Below are positions 8,407 to 18,003 of a DNA stretch of 64,000 nt, piece by piece; positions within the stretch are counted from its first letter, which is position 1; the number at the start of each line of letters is the position of its first letter. The notes beneath the pieces were generated by a model, which had not been told where the DNA came from, did no database searches, and saw only the letters and a list, made by a program, of their open reading frames with translations. The DNA lies in the NCBI GenBank assembly GCA_942636505.2, contig CALOGB020000056.1, positions 434,001 through 498,000 on the forward strand, written 5' to 3'. The position numbers were made by a program, and so were the translations under genes. Source of the DNA: an uncultured bacterium. GTDB taxonomy: Bacteria; Pseudomonadota; Alphaproteobacteria; Sphingomonadales; Sphingomonadaceae.

Positions 8407-9677
8407 GCCTGCTCTTCCTCGCGCATCGCATCCCCTTTCCGCCCGACCGCGGCGACAAGATCCGCAGTTTCCATATCCTCCAGTATCTGGCGAAGCTAAC
8501 GCCAGTACATCTGGTGGCGTTCGCCGACGACGAAGCGGACTTAGATCCGCCTGCGGCGTTTACCGATATGCTGGCAAGCTGCACGATCCTGCCGCGTCAG
8601 AAGTCGCAAAAGCGTGCTGCGCTTGAAGCGCCCGCAACCGGTAAGCCGGTCTCGTTGACTGCCTTTGCGAGCGCGGCGATGCAGAACGCAGTCGATCGCG
8701 TTTTGCCCGGAGTAAGCGCAGTTTACTGCTTCTCCGGCCAGATGGCGCAGTATCTGCCGATTGGCGGTTTGCCGGTCGTGATGGATTTCGTCGATGTCGA
8801 TTCCGCGAAGTTCGCTGGTTTTGCCGACGACGCGCGGGGGCCAATGCGGTGGATGATGCGCCGCGAGGCTCGGCTGCTCGGCGCGTTCGAGCGCGAGGTG
8901 GCGGGCAGGGTGTCGGCCAGCCTGTTCGTCAGCGACGCGGAAGCTGCGCTGTTCCGGGAGGGTGGTGCAACCGGGCGGATCATTGCAGTCGAGAACGGCA
9001 TCGATTCGGCGAAGTTTGATCCGATAGCTAACTTCGCCCGCCAATCTTCCCCCCTCCCTGAAAGGGAGGGGCCGGGGGTGGGTCGGCTTCCGTATTCTCC
9101 ACCAGCTGCGACCCAAGCGGGCCGACCCACCCCCAACCCCTCCCTTTCAGGGAGGGGGGCAGAAGCGTTGATCGTCTTCACGGGGCAGATGGATTACCGC
9201 CCCAACATCGACGCCGTGACGTGGTTCGCGCGCGACATCCTCCCGCTCGTGTGCCAACTCTATCCCACCCACTTCGCGATCGTCGGCCGGGCGCCGACCG
9301 CCGCCGTACAGGCGCTCGCGAGCGATCACGTCACCGTCACTGGCGCGGTCGACGACGTCCGAGGCTGGCTCGCCGCCGCGAACGTCTGCGTCGCCCCGCT
9401 GAAACTCGCGCGCGGCATCCAGAACAAGGTGCTCGAGGCGATGGCGATGGCGCGCCCCGTCGTCGCCTCGACCGCCGCGGCCGAGGGCATCGATCATGCC
9501 GGCACGATCCGGGTCGCCACGACGGCGCAGGAGTTTGCCGACCGCATCTGCGACCTGCTCGAAGCGCCCGACATCGCTGCGACGCTCGGTCAGTCCGCCC
9601 GAGCGCAGGTCATCCGCCGCTACGGTTGGGACGCCCGCCTCGCGCCGCTGGACGCGTTGCTCGGCCTTCCGGCATGA
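8403..9677 (+). CDS. PEP-CTERM/XrtA system glycosyltransferase (TIGR03087-like) carrying an in-frame repeat insertion
   Basis: 424 residues from a GTG at 8403 that overlaps the FemAB stop (GTGA). The start VSLLFLAHRIPFPPDRGDK and the C-terminal half with the GT4-type region ARGIQNKVLEAMAMARPVV mark a GT-B glycosyltransferase of the XrtA locus. Residues ~216-253 are not family-like: they are encoded by a 111-bp palindromic repeat (9049-9159) lying between the ENGIDSAKFDP strand and LIVFTGQMDYRPN. The frame stays open through it, so the gene is probably intact with a Pro/Gly/Arg-rich loop added between the two Rossmann halves. Whether the enzyme tolerates the loop cannot be told from sequence. 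Confidence 0.87.
   Translation: MSLLFLAHRIPFPPDRGDKIRSFHILQYLAKLTPVHLVAFADDEADLDPPAAFTDMLASCTILPRQKSQKRAALEAPATGKPVSLTAFASAAMQNAVDRVLPGVSAVYCFSGQMAQYLPIGGLPVVMDFVDVDSAKFAGFADDARGPMRWMMRREARLLGAFEREVAGRVSASLFVSDAEAALFREGGATGRIIAVENGIDSAKFDPIANFARQSSPLPEREGPGVGRLPYSPPAATQAGRPTPNPSLSGRGAEALIVFTGQMDYRPNIDAVTWFARDILPLVCQLYPTHFAIVGRAPTAAVQALASDHVTVTGAVDDVRGWLAAANVCVAPLKLARGIQNKVLEAMAMARPVVASTAAAEGIDHAGTIRVATTAQEFADRICDLLEAPDIAATLGQSARAQVIRRYGWDARLAPLDALLGLPA
9049..9159. repeat. 111-bp palindromic repeat element inside a coding sequence
   Basis: Two 39-base arms (9049-9087 and 9121-9159) are inverted copies with 37 of 39 positions matching, around a 33-base spacer. Each arm begins with the small palindrome CTCCCTGAAAGGGAG. 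The same 39-33-39 design recurs at 52840-52950 and 63394-63504, both between genes. Total length is 37 codons exactly, so insertion does not shift the frame; here it is translated as part of the glycosyltransferase. Confidence 0.9.
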
Positions 9678-11149
9678 CCGCATGGCGTCGCCACGGCATC
9701 GCGCTTGCGGTCGTCGCGGTGCTGATACTCCTGACGTTCCGAACCGACGTCGCCGATCTCGTGCATATCTGGTGGACCAGCACCACCTTCGGCCACTGCC
9801 TCTTCATTGGCCCGGTGATCGCATGGCTCGTGTGGCAGCGCCGCACTGAACTGGCCGGACTGACCCCGACCGGCTGGTGGCCCGGCCTCGCGCTCGTCAC
9901 AATCGGGGGCGGCGGCTGGCTGATGGGCGATGCTGCTTCCGTCGGGTTCGCGCGACAGCTCGGGCTCGTCATGATGTTACAAGGCGCGGTCGTGACGATC
10001 CTCGGTCCCAACGTTGCACGCGGGTTGCTCTTCCCGCTCGCCTACGCGTTCTTCCTCGTGCCGTTCGGCGAGGGTCTCGAACCGCCCCTCCAGACCGTCA
10101 CGGTCGCGATCGTCATGCCGCTGCTCCACCTCGTCGGCGTGCCAGCAGTGGTCGACGGAGTGCTGATCCACGCCGGCCGCTATTATTTCGAGGTCGCGGA
10201 GGCGTGTTCGGGCGCGAAGTTCGTCATTGCGATGGTCGCGTTCGGGGTGCTCGTCGCCAACCTCTGCTTCGTGTCGTGGAAGCGCCGCACGGTATTCCTC
10301 GTCGTGTCGGTCGTCGTGCCGGTCATCGCCAACGGCTTTCGCGCGTTCGGCACGATCTGGGCGGCGGACCTCACTTCGGTCGAGGCGGCGACCGGGATCG
10401 ATCATATCGTCTATGGCTGGGTGTTCTTCGCGCTGGTCATGGCGGGCGTGATGGCGATCGGCTGGCGCTGGTTCGACCGCGCGCCGGATGATGCCGCGTT
10501 CGATCCGGCTAAACTCCAAGCCGCACCGAGGCACCGGACCGACCTTGCCGTCGCTACCGCGTTGGTCTTAGCCACGTTCGCGGTGTTCCCGGCGTGGAGC
10601 GCGGTAGTCGCCAGCCGCGCGCAGCCACTGCCCGCGCATATCGACCTTCCCGAGATCCCCGGCTGGCATCGCGTTCCCGTTAGCACGCGCGCGCCGTGGA
10701 CGCCTTATTACCCCGGCGCGGACCATTATCTGTTCGGCCGCTACGCCGACGCGACCGGCGCGCAGGTCGACATGAGCATCGCGGTGTTTGGCAGCCAGCA
10801 CGAGGGCAAGGAGCTGATCGCCTACGGGACCGGCGTGCTGCGCGAGGAAGATCGTTGGGTCCGCGTCGCCGATTTGCCGGATATCGAAGGCGGCAGCGTC
10901 ATGCGGATCACGGCGCCCGGACCCGTAGAGCGGATCGTCGCGACGTGGTACCGGGTCGGCGACACGACCACGCAGGACGACACGCTGGTGAAGATCGAGA
11001 CGATGAAGGCGAGGCTGCTCGGGGGCCCGCAACGCGCGGTGGCGATCCACCTCTCGATCGAGGGTGCGGATCCACGCCCGATCGTGCGCTTCCTAGCCGC
11101 GCTAGGACCGATCGCGCCGGTCGCCGATCACGCCGCGGGGATGCGCTAG
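9674..11149 (+). CDS. xrtA: Exosortase A fused to EpsI domain
   Basis: 491 residues; ATG at 9674 overlaps the glycosyltransferase stop (ATGA). The N-terminal ~270 residues are a polytopic membrane domain with the exosortase catalytic triad in order: Cys178 in EACSGAKF, Arg223 in NGFRAFG and His244 in GIDHIVYGW. After a further helix near 290-312, residues ~318-485 form a soluble EpsI-type domain (PWTPYYPGADHYLFGRY onward). XrtA is a transpeptidase that recognises PEP-CTERM tails and removes them at the inner membrane, probably joining the protein to a cell-surface carrier. No PEP-CTERM substrate gene is visible in this window. Confidence 0.94.
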   Translation: MTAWRRHGIALAVVAVLILLTFRTDVADLVHIWWTSTTFGHCLFIGPVIAWLVWQRRTELAGLTPTGWWPGLALVTIGGGGWLMGDAASVGFARQLGLVMMLQGAVVTILGPNVARGLLFPLAYAFFLVPFGEGLEPPLQTVTVAIVMPLLHLVGVPAVVDGVLIHAGRYYFEVAEACSGAKFVIAMVAFGVLVANLCFVSWKRRTVFLVVSVVVPVIANGFRAFGTIWAADLTSVEAATGIDHIVYGWVFFALVMAGVMAIGWRWFDRAPDDAAFDPAKLQAAPRHRTDLAVATALVLATFAVFPAWSAVVASRAQPLPAHIDLPEIPGWHRVPVSTRAPWTPYYPGADHYLFGRYADATGAQVDMSIAVFGSQHEGKELIAYGTGVLREEDRWVRVADLPDIEGGSVMRITAPGPVERIVATWYRVGDTTTQDDTLVKIETMKARLLGGPQRAVAIHLSIEGADPRPIVRFLAALGPIAPVADHAAGMR

Positions 11150-13036
11150 ATGTGCGGCATCGCCGGGATCTTCCACCCGGGTACGCCCAAGCCGGTCGAC
11201 CCGAACCGCGTCCACGCGATGATCGCCGCGCTGTCGCATCGCGGCCCCGACGGCGACGGCATCTGGACTGCGCCGGGCGTCGGTCTCGGCCATCGCCGCT
11301 TGTCGATCATCGACCTCGAAGGCTCGCCGCAGCCGATGTCCGACGGCAGCCTGACGATCACCTATAATGGCGAGGTGTATAACTTCGTCGAACTGCGCGA
11401 CGAACTGACCGCCAAGGGTGCGATCTTCCGGACGTCCGGCGACACCGAAGTCCTGCTGCATGCTTGGCGCGCCTGGGGGCCGTCGATGCTCGATCGGCTG
11501 AACGGCATGTTCGCCTTCGCGATCCATGACACTGCCGCGCACGCGCTGTTCCTCGCGCGCGACCGGATGGGCGTGAAGCCGCTCCATTATGTCGAACTTG
11601 CGGACGGGTCGCTGGCGTTCGCGTCGGAACTAAAGGGCCTGCTCGCGCACCCACAACTCCGTCGAGTACCCGATCTGGGCGCGGTCGAGGATTACCTGGC
11701 ATTCGGGTACGTCCCCGATGACTCCTGCATGGTCGCGGGCGTGAAGAAGCTTGCGGCCGGGCATTTCCTCCTGGTCGAACGCGGCAAGTCGGTCCCGCAG
11801 CAGCGCAAATGGTGGGACGTCGACTTTTCCAACCGCGCGACCGGCTCGGCCAAGGCGCTGGGGCAGGAACTGGTCGACCGGATGCGGGCGGGGGTGCGGT
11901 CGCGGATGGTCGCTGACGTGCCGCTTGGTGCGTTCCTGTCGGGCGGTGTGGACAGCTCAGCGGTCGTCGCGCTGATGGCGGAGGCGAGCCCCAAAGCGGT
12001 CCGCACCTGCACGATCGGGTTCGACGAAGCTGGGCACGACGAGCGCAGCTATGCCGACACTGTCGCGCGCCGCTTCGCCACCGATCACCGCGAGCGCGTC
12101 GTCCAGTCGGGCGATTTCGGGCTGATCGATACGCTGGTCGCGAGCTTCGACGAGCCCTTCGCGGACGCCTCTGCCCTGGCCACCTACCAGGTCTGCGCGC
12201 TCGCCCGTGAGAGCGTCACCGTCGCGCTGTCTGGAGACGGCGCGGATGAAGCGCTGGCCGGATATCGGCGCTACAAGTTTCAGTCGGTCGAGGAGCGCGT
12301 CCGCGGCTTGCTGCCGTCGCATCTTCGCGCCGATGTTTTCGGGACGCTTGGCCGCTGGTATCCGAAGGCCGACTGGGCGCCGCGGCCGCTTCGCGCGAAG
12401 TCGACGCTGCTTGCGCTCGCGCAAGGTGGTGGCGAGGCGTATGCGCGCTCGGTCGGCGTCACTACGCCCGAACTCCGCGCGCAGTTGTTCAACGCCGGCG
12501 CTCGCGCGAAGCTTGGCGGGTACCGCGCCGAGGATCGTTATGTCACGACGATGGCAAACGCGCCCGCGCGCGACGCGATCGACCGCGCGCAATATGCCGA
12601 CATCAAGCATTGGCTGCCCGGCGACATACTGACCAAGGTCGATCGGACCAGCATGGCGGTCGGCCTCGAAGCGCGCGAACCGTTGCTGGACCACCGCCTG
12701 ATCGAGTTCTGCGCGACGCTGCCGGCGACCATGCGGTTGCGGCACGGCGAGGGCAAATGGCTGATGAAGAAGGCGATGGAGCCGTATCTGCCGCGCGACA
12801 TCCTCTATCGGCAGAAGATGGGCTTCGTGACACCGATCAGCGCCTGGTTCCGCGGAGCGCTGGCAGGCGAGGCGACCGCGCTCGCCAAGTCGCGCATGCT
12901 GGGCGAAACGGGCTGGTTCGACATGGCGACGATCGCGCGGATCGCCGACGAGCACCGGATGGGCAGGGCCGAGCACGGCCGGACCTTGTGGCAGTTCGTG
13001 ATGCTCGAGCGCTCGATGAAGCGGATGTTCGGGTAG
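11150..13036 (+). CDS. XrtA/PEP-CTERM system amidotransferase (asparagine synthetase-like)
   Basis: 628 residues, starting directly after the exosortase stop. The N-terminus MCGIAGIFHPG exposes Cys2, the glutaminase nucleophile; the class-II glutaminase domain covers ~1-200. The AsnB-type synthetase domain carries the PP-loop LSGGVDSSAVVAL (~265-277). These enzymes use glutamine nitrogen to amidate a carboxyl group; in XrtA loci the acceptor is thought to be an exopolysaccharide sugar, not aspartate. It is the last gene of the cluster and is followed by a palindrome at 13047-13072 and a convergent gene. Confidence 0.92.
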   Translation: MCGIAGIFHPGTPKPVDPNRVHAMIAALSHRGPDGDGIWTAPGVGLGHRRLSIIDLEGSPQPMSDGSLTITYNGEVYNFVELRDELTAKGAIFRTSGDTEVLLHAWRAWGPSMLDRLNGMFAFAIHDTAAHALFLARDRMGVKPLHYVELADGSLAFASELKGLLAHPQLRRVPDLGAVEDYLAFGYVPDDSCMVAGVKKLAAGHFLLVERGKSVPQQRKWWDVDFSNRATGSAKALGQELVDRMRAGVRSRMVADVPLGAFLSGGVDSSAVVALMAEASPKAVRTCTIGFDEAGHDERSYADTVARRFATDHRERVVQSGDFGLIDTLVASFDEPFADASALATYQVCALARESVTVALSGDGADEALAGYRRYKFQSVEERVRGLLPSHLRADVFGTLGRWYPKADWAPRPLRAKSTLLALAQGGGEAYARSVGVTTPELRAQLFNAGARAKLGGYRAEDRYVTTMANAPARDAIDRAQYADIKHWLPGDILTKVDRTSMAVGLEAREPLLDHRLIEFCATLPATMRLRHGEGKWLMKKAMEPYLPRDILYRQKMGFVTPISAWFRGALAGEATALAKSRMLGETGWFDMATIARIADEHRMGRAEHGRTLWQFVMLERSMKRMFG

Positions 13037-13046
13037 GGCGGCTGCG

Positions 13047-13072
13047 AATCCTCCCCCGCCAGGGGGAGGATT
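13047..13072. terminator. Perfect palindrome between convergent genes, likely bidirectional terminator
   Basis: An 11-bp perfect stem around a GCCA loop lies between the amidotransferase stop and the fhs stop. There is no T-run. The stem is the core of the CCTCCCCC repeat family seen at 19974-20099 and 58814-58940, so it may be a short copy of that repeat that also works as a terminator. Confidence 0.6.
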
Positions 13073-13080
13073 GTACGGTC

Positions 13081-14751
13081 CTAGAATAATCCTTCGATCA
13101 GCCCCTCGTCATTCAACCGGATCGCCTCGGCCGCCGGAACGCGCGGCAGGCCTGGCATCGTCATGATCTCTCCGCAGATCGCGACCACGAACCCGGCACC
13201 CGCCGCGAGCCGGACTTCGCGCACCGGCACGATGTGCCCGGTCGGCGCGCCGAGCAGGGCAGGGTCGGTCGAGAAGCTGTACTGCGTCTTCGCGAGGCAG
13301 ACGGGCAGGTGACCGTATCCGGCATCCTCCCAGCGCTTCAACTGCGCGAGGACGCTCGGCTCGGCGACGGCGTGCTCGGCGCGGTAGATGCGACGTGCGA
13401 CGGTATCGATCTTGTCGAACAGCGACAGTTCGTCGCCATAGATCGGTGCGAACCCGCCCCCGTGCGTGTTGCAAAGTTCGGCAACCGCATCGGCCAGTTC
13501 GACCGCACCGGCACCACCCTCGGCCCAATGCCGGCAGAGGATCGCGCGCGAGCCGTGGTGCGCGGCGGCCTCGACGATCGCGGCGATCTCCGCATCGCTG
13601 TCGGTGTAGAAATGATTGATTGCCACGACCGCGGGCACGCCGAACTGGCGGATGTTCTCGATATGACGGACGAGATTGACCGCGCCGCGGCGGACGGCGT
13701 CGACGTCTTCACGACCCAGATCGGCCTTGGCGACGCCACCGTTCATCTTCAGCGCGCGCGCCGTCGCGACGATCACGACCGCGTCGGGGGCAAGGCCAGC
13801 CTGGCGGCATTTGATGTCGAAGAACTTCTCCGCGCCGAGATCCGCGCCGAAGCCCGCCTCGGTCACCACGTAATCGCCGAGCGACAACGCCGCCCGCGTC
13901 GCGATCACCGAGTTGCAGCCATGCGCGATATTGGCGAATGGCCCGCCGTGGAGGAACGCGGGCGTCCCCTCCAGCGACTGGACGAGGTTCGGCTTGATGG
14001 CTTCCGCCAGCAGCACGGCCATCGCACCATCCGCCTTCAGGTCGCGTGCGGTGATCGGCGTGCGGTCGCGCGTGTAGGCGACGACGATATCGCCCAGCCG
14101 TCGCTCCATGTCTGCGAGCCCGTCGGCAAGGCACAGGATCGCCATCACCTCCGACGCGACCGTGATGTCGAAGCCCGACTCGCGCGGATAGCCGTTGGCG
14201 ACGCCACCGATTGACTGGACGATATCGCGCAGCGCCCGGTCGTTCATGTCGAGCACGCGACGCCAGACCACGCGGCGGACGTCGATCTGGAGCGCGTTGC
14301 CCCAGTGAATGTGATTGTCAATCATCGCCGCGAGCAGGTTATGCGCCGCCGTGATCGCATGGAAATCGCCGGTGAAGTGGAGGTTGATGTCCTCCATCGG
14401 CGCCACCTGCGCACGACCGCCACCGGTCGCGCCGCCCTTCGTCCCGAAGCACGGGCCGAGCGAGGGTTCGCGCAGGGCGAGCACGGCCTTGCGGCCGGTA
14501 TGGCGGAGCGCGTCGGCGAGGCCGATCGAGGTGGTGGTCTTGCCTTCGCCTGCCGGGGTCGGGTTGATCGCGGTGACGAGAATGAGCTTGCCGTTGGGCG
14601 AAGACTTGCGTGCGTTCAGCCATTCGAGCGAGATTTTCGCCTTGTACCGGCCGTAAGGCTCGATCGCGTCGTCGGGAATCTGCAGGCTCTCGGCGATGGC
14701 GGCGATAGGGTGCAGTGCGACGCTGCGGGCGATGGCGATATCGGTTTCCAT
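13081..14751 (-). CDS. fhs: Formate-tetrahydrofolate ligase
   Basis: 556 residues, the usual length. It makes 10-formyl-tetrahydrofolate from formate, THF and ATP in the cytoplasm, feeding purine synthesis and one-carbon metabolism. Visible: the nucleotide-binding PTPAGEGKT (65-73), the [19 protein letters not shown] region characteristic of the family, and the [22 protein letters not shown] block. It stands alone, convergent with the XrtA cluster; the 121 bases upstream contain a strong hairpin belonging to the next gene. Confidence 0.97.
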   Translation of the reverse strand: METDIAIARSVALHPIAAIAESLQIPDDAIEPYGRYKAKISLEWLNARKSSPNGKLILVTAINPTPAGEGKTTTSIGLADALRHTGRKAVLALREPSLGPCFGTKGGATGGGRAQVAPMEDINLHFTGDFHAITAAHNLLAAMIDNHIHWGNALQIDVRRVVWRRVLDMNDRALRDIVQSIGGVANGYPRESGFDITVASEVMAILCLADGLADMERRLGDIVVAYTRDRTPITARDLKADGAMAVLLAEAIKPNLVQSLEGTPAFLHGGPFANIAHGCNSVIATRAALSLGDYVVTEAGFGADLGAEKFFDIKCRQAGLAPDAVVIVATARALKMNGGVAKADLGREDVDAVRRGAVNLVRHIENIRQFGVPAVVAINHFYTDSDAEIAAIVEAAAHHGSRAILCRHWAEGGAGAVELADAVAELCNTHGGGFAPIYGDELSLFDKIDTVARRIYRAEHAVAEPSVLAQLKRWEDAGYGHLPVCLAKTQYSFSTDPALLGAPTGHIVPVREVRLAAGAGFVVAICGEIMTMPGLPRVPAAEAIRLNDEGLIEGLF

Positions 14752-14811
14752 GGCGCTGACCTAGCGGGGCCGGGAACGGCTTTCCAGACGATTAGGAGTC
14801 CCGAATGCAGA

Positions 14812-14841
14812 ACGGCGCCCGCTTTGTGAAGCGAGCGCCGT
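14812..14841 (-). terminator. Strong hairpin after the DUF4142 gene
   Basis: An inverted repeat with ACGGCGC and GCGCCGT outer arms and a nearly complete inner stem, 31 bases past the DUF4142 stop on the minus strand. The downstream sequence is not T-rich, so it would be a weak intrinsic terminator or an RNA-stability hairpin for the four-gene operon that ends here. Confidence 0.5.
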
Positions 14842-14872
14842 CTGTAGTCGGCAATCAATCACCGATGCGTGG

Positions 14873-15358
14873 TTACATCGTCTGCAGTTCGGTGATGTGC
14901 GTCTGGACGACCGGCACGATCCCGGCCGCGACGGTCTTCAGCCCCGGCACGGTGCCCTTGGCCGCATAGCCCTGCTGCAACGTCAGCGCCTTGGCATGCG
15001 CTGCCTTCTGCTGCGTCACGTACAGCCGATCGCGCGCCGTGCCCTTCGCCGCGCGAAGTGCCGCGACGTTCTTGGCACCCATCGGATCGAGCTTGGGTGG
15101 TGCGACCTTCACATGCGCCGCCATCGCCGCGGCCTTCACGTCATCGGTGCTCTTGGTGTGGTCCGTGATCATCATCTGCGCAAAGCTCTTGAGCTTCGGA
15201 TTGGTGGTTGTCTCGAGCAAGATCTGGCTCGACGTCTTCTCGTACAGGTCGCCGGCGCCGGCCTTCATCACATAGGTGGATGCGGGCATCGGTGCCTGCG
15301 CCGATACGGCGGCGATCGGCATCGCGATCAGTGCAGCGGCAGTCAGAAATCGTGTCAT
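14873..15358 (-). CDS. DUF4142 secreted protein
   Basis: 161 residues. A signal peptide ends near AVSAQA; the rest is helical, with the ferritin-like pattern of DUF4142 (KSFAQMMITDHTKSTDDVKAAA). RBS AGGAGAG lies just upstream of the ATG. DUF4142 proteins are periplasmic or outer-membrane-associated and their function is unknown; in alphaproteobacteria they often belong to general-stress regulons. Here it is the last of four genes transcribed from 17975, with 27 bases to the previous gene. Confidence 0.88.
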   Translation of the reverse strand: MTRFLTAAALIAMPIAAVSAQAPMPASTYVMKAGAGDLYEKTSSQILLETTTNPKLKSFAQMMITDHTKSTDDVKAAAMAAHVKVAPPKLDPMGAKNVAALRAAKGTARDRLYVTQQKAAHAKALTLQQGYAAKGTVPGLKTVAAGIVPVVQTHITELQTM

Positions 15359-15385
15359 GGTCTTCTCTCCTGTTGAAGCTGTCGC

Positions 15386-16171
15386 TCAATCGTTCGCGGT
15401 GCCGGGCTCGGCCATCTTGCGGTGCATCTCGGCGAGCACGGCGTTGGGCGTGACGTTGGCGACCGCCGACTGAATCTTGTTTTTCCAGCCCGACACGACC
15501 GCGGCCTTGCCGGACATCAGCGCGTCCCAGCCGTCCTTGGCGACGTCCGCCGGATCGCTCTTCTTGGGATCGGTACCGACGTCGGTGTCGAGCATGTGCG
15601 CGCGATCGAAGAACTCGGTGTCGACCGGGCCGGGCATCAGGTTGGTCAGCGTGACGCCGTCCGCATCCTTGATCTCGTTCTGGATCGCCGCGACGAAGCT
15701 GTCGACGAAGCTCTTCGTGCCGTTATACACCGCCTGGAACGCACCGGGGATGTAGCCTGCGATCGATCCGGTCACGAGCACCTTGCCTGCGTTTCGCGCA
15801 ACCATCGGCGGCAGGGTTTTCTGCAACAGATACGCCGTGCCGATCACGTTGGTGTCGACGACCTTGCGCCACTCGGCCAGATCCTGATCGAGGAACGCCT
15901 TGCCGAGCCCGCGCCCGGCATTCGCGCAGACCAGATCGATCGTCCGGCCGTTCGTGGCAGCGAGAAGCTGGTCGACGCCTTCGATCGTCGAGAGGTCGGC
16001 CTGAAGCGACTGAACATCGGTGCCGAACTGCTTGAAGTCCTGCGCGGCGGCGTCGATCAACGCCTCGTCGGCTACGACCAGTATGTCGTAGCCGTCCTTC
16101 GCCGCCAGGGTCGCCAGCTCGAAACCGATACCGGTCGACGCGCCGGTGATGATTGCGAATTTATCAGCCAT
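15386..16171 (-). CDS. Short-chain dehydrogenase/reductase
   Basis: 261 residues, classical SDR. The NAD(P) motif TGASTGIG is near residue 10, CANAGRG follows, and the catalytic Tyr/Lys are in YNGTKS. The product's substrate is unknown. It lies 12 bases after the zinc alcohol dehydrogenase and shares its operon, suggesting a role in detoxifying carbonyls under stress. The start ATG has GAGGA upstream. Confidence 0.9.
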   Translation of the reverse strand: MADKFAIITGASTGIGFELATLAAKDGYDILVVADEALIDAAAQDFKQFGTDVQSLQADLSTIEGVDQLLAATNGRTIDLVCANAGRGLGKAFLDQDLAEWRKVVDTNVIGTAYLLQKTLPPMVARNAGKVLVTGSIAGYIPGAFQAVYNGTKSFVDSFVAAIQNEIKDADGVTLTNLMPGPVDTEFFDRAHMLDTDVGTDPKKSDPADVAKDGWDALMSGKAAVVSGWKNKIQSAVANVTPNAVLAEMHRKMAEPGTAND

Positions 16172-16183
16172 TGTCAGACATCC

Positions 16184-17362
16184 TCAGTTGAAGCCGGGCT
16201 TGAGCACGACCTTCGTCACTTCGTTCTGGTTGTTCTTGAACATGTCGTAGCCCTTGGGGGCGTCCTCCAGGTCCATGCGGTGCGAGATCAGGAAGGTCGT
16301 GTCGATCTTGCCCTCCATGATCGCGTTGAGCAGCGCAGGCATGTAATGCTGCACGTGCGTCTGGCCGGTCTTGAGCGTCAGCCCCTTCTCCATGAAGGCG
16401 CCGAGCGGGAATTTGTCGACGAACCCGCCGTACACCGCCGGCATCGACACCCTCCCGCCCTTGCGACACGCGATGATCGCCTGGCGGATCGAATGCGTCC
16501 GATCGGTGCCAAGGAAGGTCGACGCCTTGATCTGATCAACGACGTTGTCGACGAAGAAGCCGTGTGCCTCAAGCCCAACACTGTCGATGACGGCGTCGGG
16601 GCCGATGCCGCCGGTCATCACCATCAGCGCCTCGTAGACCGCGCTTTCCTCGTAGTTGATCGTCTCGGCGCCGAACTTCTTGGCAAGCTCCAGTCGGTGC
16701 GGGAAGTGGTCGATAGCGATGACGCGTTCGGCGCCCATCAGGAACGCCGACTGCACCGCGAACAGCCCGACCGGACCGCAACCCCACACAGCGACCGTGT
16801 CGCCCGGCTCGATCTGCGCGTTCTCCGCCGCCATCCAGCCGGTCGGCAGGATGTCGGAAAGGAACAAAACCTTCTCGTCCTCGACGCCGTCGGGAATGAC
16901 GATCGGCCCGACGTCGCTGAACGGCACGCGGACATACTCTGCCTGTCCGCCGGCATAGCCGCCCGTCATGTGACTATAGCCGAACAACCCGGACATGGGT
17001 TGACCGTAGATTTCCTGTGCGATGTCCTGGTTGTCGGCGGGGAGGCCGTTGTCACACGCCGAATACTGATGTTTGCCGCAATGGTAGCAACTGCCGCAGG
17101 CGATCGTGAACGGAACGACGACCTTCTGGCCCTTCTTCAGCGTCGACTTGGCGCCGACTTCGACGACTTCGCCCATGAATTCGTGGCCGAGGATGTCGCC
17201 GGCCTGCATCGTCGGGATATAGCCGTCGTACAGATGGAGGTCGGAGCCGCAGATCGCGGTCGCGGTCACCTTGATGATGCAGTCGCGCTGGTTGACGATT
17301 TCGGGATCGTCGACCGTATCGACGCGGACGTCGTGCTTACCGTGCCATGCCAGTGCGCGCAT
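16184..17362 (-). CDS. Zinc-dependent alcohol dehydrogenase (formaldehyde dehydrogenase-like)
   Basis: 392-residue medium-chain dehydrogenase. Catalytic zinc ligands Cys38 and His60-Glu61 are visible, as are four structural-zinc cysteines (89, 92, 95, 103) and the cofactor loop [11 protein letters not shown]. The sequence belongs with the large glutathione-independent formaldehyde-dehydrogenase-like MDRs rather than ordinary ethanol dehydrogenases; the substrate cannot be fixed. RBS GAGGAG precedes the ATG. Second gene of the SRPBCC-ADH-SDR-DUF4142 operon. Confidence 0.9.
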   Translation of the reverse strand: MRALAWHGKHDVRVDTVDDPEIVNQRDCIIKVTATAICGSDLHLYDGYIPTMQAGDILGHEFMGEVVEVGAKSTLKKGQKVVVPFTIACGSCYHCGKHQYSACDNGLPADNQDIAQEIYGQPMSGLFGYSHMTGGYAGGQAEYVRVPFSDVGPIVIPDGVEDEKVLFLSDILPTGWMAAENAQIEPGDTVAVWGCGPVGLFAVQSAFLMGAERVIAIDHFPHRLELAKKFGAETINYEESAVYEALMVMTGGIGPDAVIDSVGLEAHGFFVDNVVDQIKASTFLGTDRTHSIRQAIIACRKGGRVSMPAVYGGFVDKFPLGAFMEKGLTLKTGQTHVQHYMPALLNAIMEGKIDTTFLISHRMDLEDAPKGYDMFKNNQNEVTKVVLKPGFN

Positions 17363-17393
17363 CAGCGTTGCTCCTCAATACGTATCGCGCGCA

Positions 17394-17975
17394 TCAGGCC
17401 ATCTCCTCTTCATGCTGCTTGCGGTTCATCGCGGCAGTCGCGATCTCGCCGGTTTCCATCAACTGCTTGAAACGGCGCAGGTCGCGACGCGCCTGGATCG
17501 CGGGTTCGCGCTGGAACATCTTGGCGATCAGCTTGCCGATCACGCCACCCGGCGGATCGTACAGGATGGTCGCAACGACCACCGTGCCGCGTGCGCCCGC
17601 ATCCCGAAACTCGACTCGGCCGCTGTTAGGCACGTCGGCGCCATTCTCCGACGACCATGCGATGAAGCTATCCTGCGCTTCGTCGGTAATCGCCGACGTC
17701 CATTCATAGGATTTGCCCGCCGGACCCTTGACCACCCAATGCGAGCGGCGCTGGTCGAGGACGTCGATACGCTCGACATTCTCCATGAAGGTCGGAAGGT
17801 TCGCGAAATCGCGAAAATAGGCGAACAGTTCGCCGACCGGGCGATTGATCGTAACCGCACGGGCAACGATGCTGCTGCCCTTGCCGTCCGCAAGGTCCTG
17901 CGTTGCGTCCGCTACGGCGTCGCTTCGCTTGGACGTGCTTAGTGGAGCATCATCTCTTGGATCGCTTTCAGTCAT
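17394..17975 (-). CDS. SRPBCC (polyketide cyclase/START-like) protein
   Basis: 193 residues from the ATG at 17975, chosen over an in-frame start ten codons upstream because AGGAG sits 7 bases before it. After a polar N-terminus of ~45 residues, the region from ARAVTINRPVGELFAYFRDF fits an SRPBCC lipid- or small-molecule-binding fold. The ligand is unknown. It opens the four-gene operon and lies ~25 bases downstream of a candidate EcfG promoter. Confidence 0.87.
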   Translation of the reverse strand: MTESDPRDDAPLSTSKRSDAVADATQDLADGKGSSIVARAVTINRPVGELFAYFRDFANLPTFMENVERIDVLDQRRSHWVVKGPAGKSYEWTSAITDEAQDSFIAWSSENGADVPNSGRVEFRDAGARGTVVVATILYDPPGGVIGKLIAKMFQREPAIQARRDLRRFKQLMETGEIATAAMNRKQHEEEMA

Positions 17976-18003
17976 CACCGTCTCCTGGCTGCGAAGTCCT
18001 TCC

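Noticed and set aside
9045..9165. Glycosyltransferase gene as a pseudogene broken by the repeat
   Set aside because: The insertion keeps the frame and both halves retain family sequence, so an intact gene is more likely.
15422..17470. 682-codon open frame on the plus strand
   Set aside because: Spans three real genes on the other strand (SDR, ADH, SRPBCC) and lacks any domain; a GC-driven shadow.
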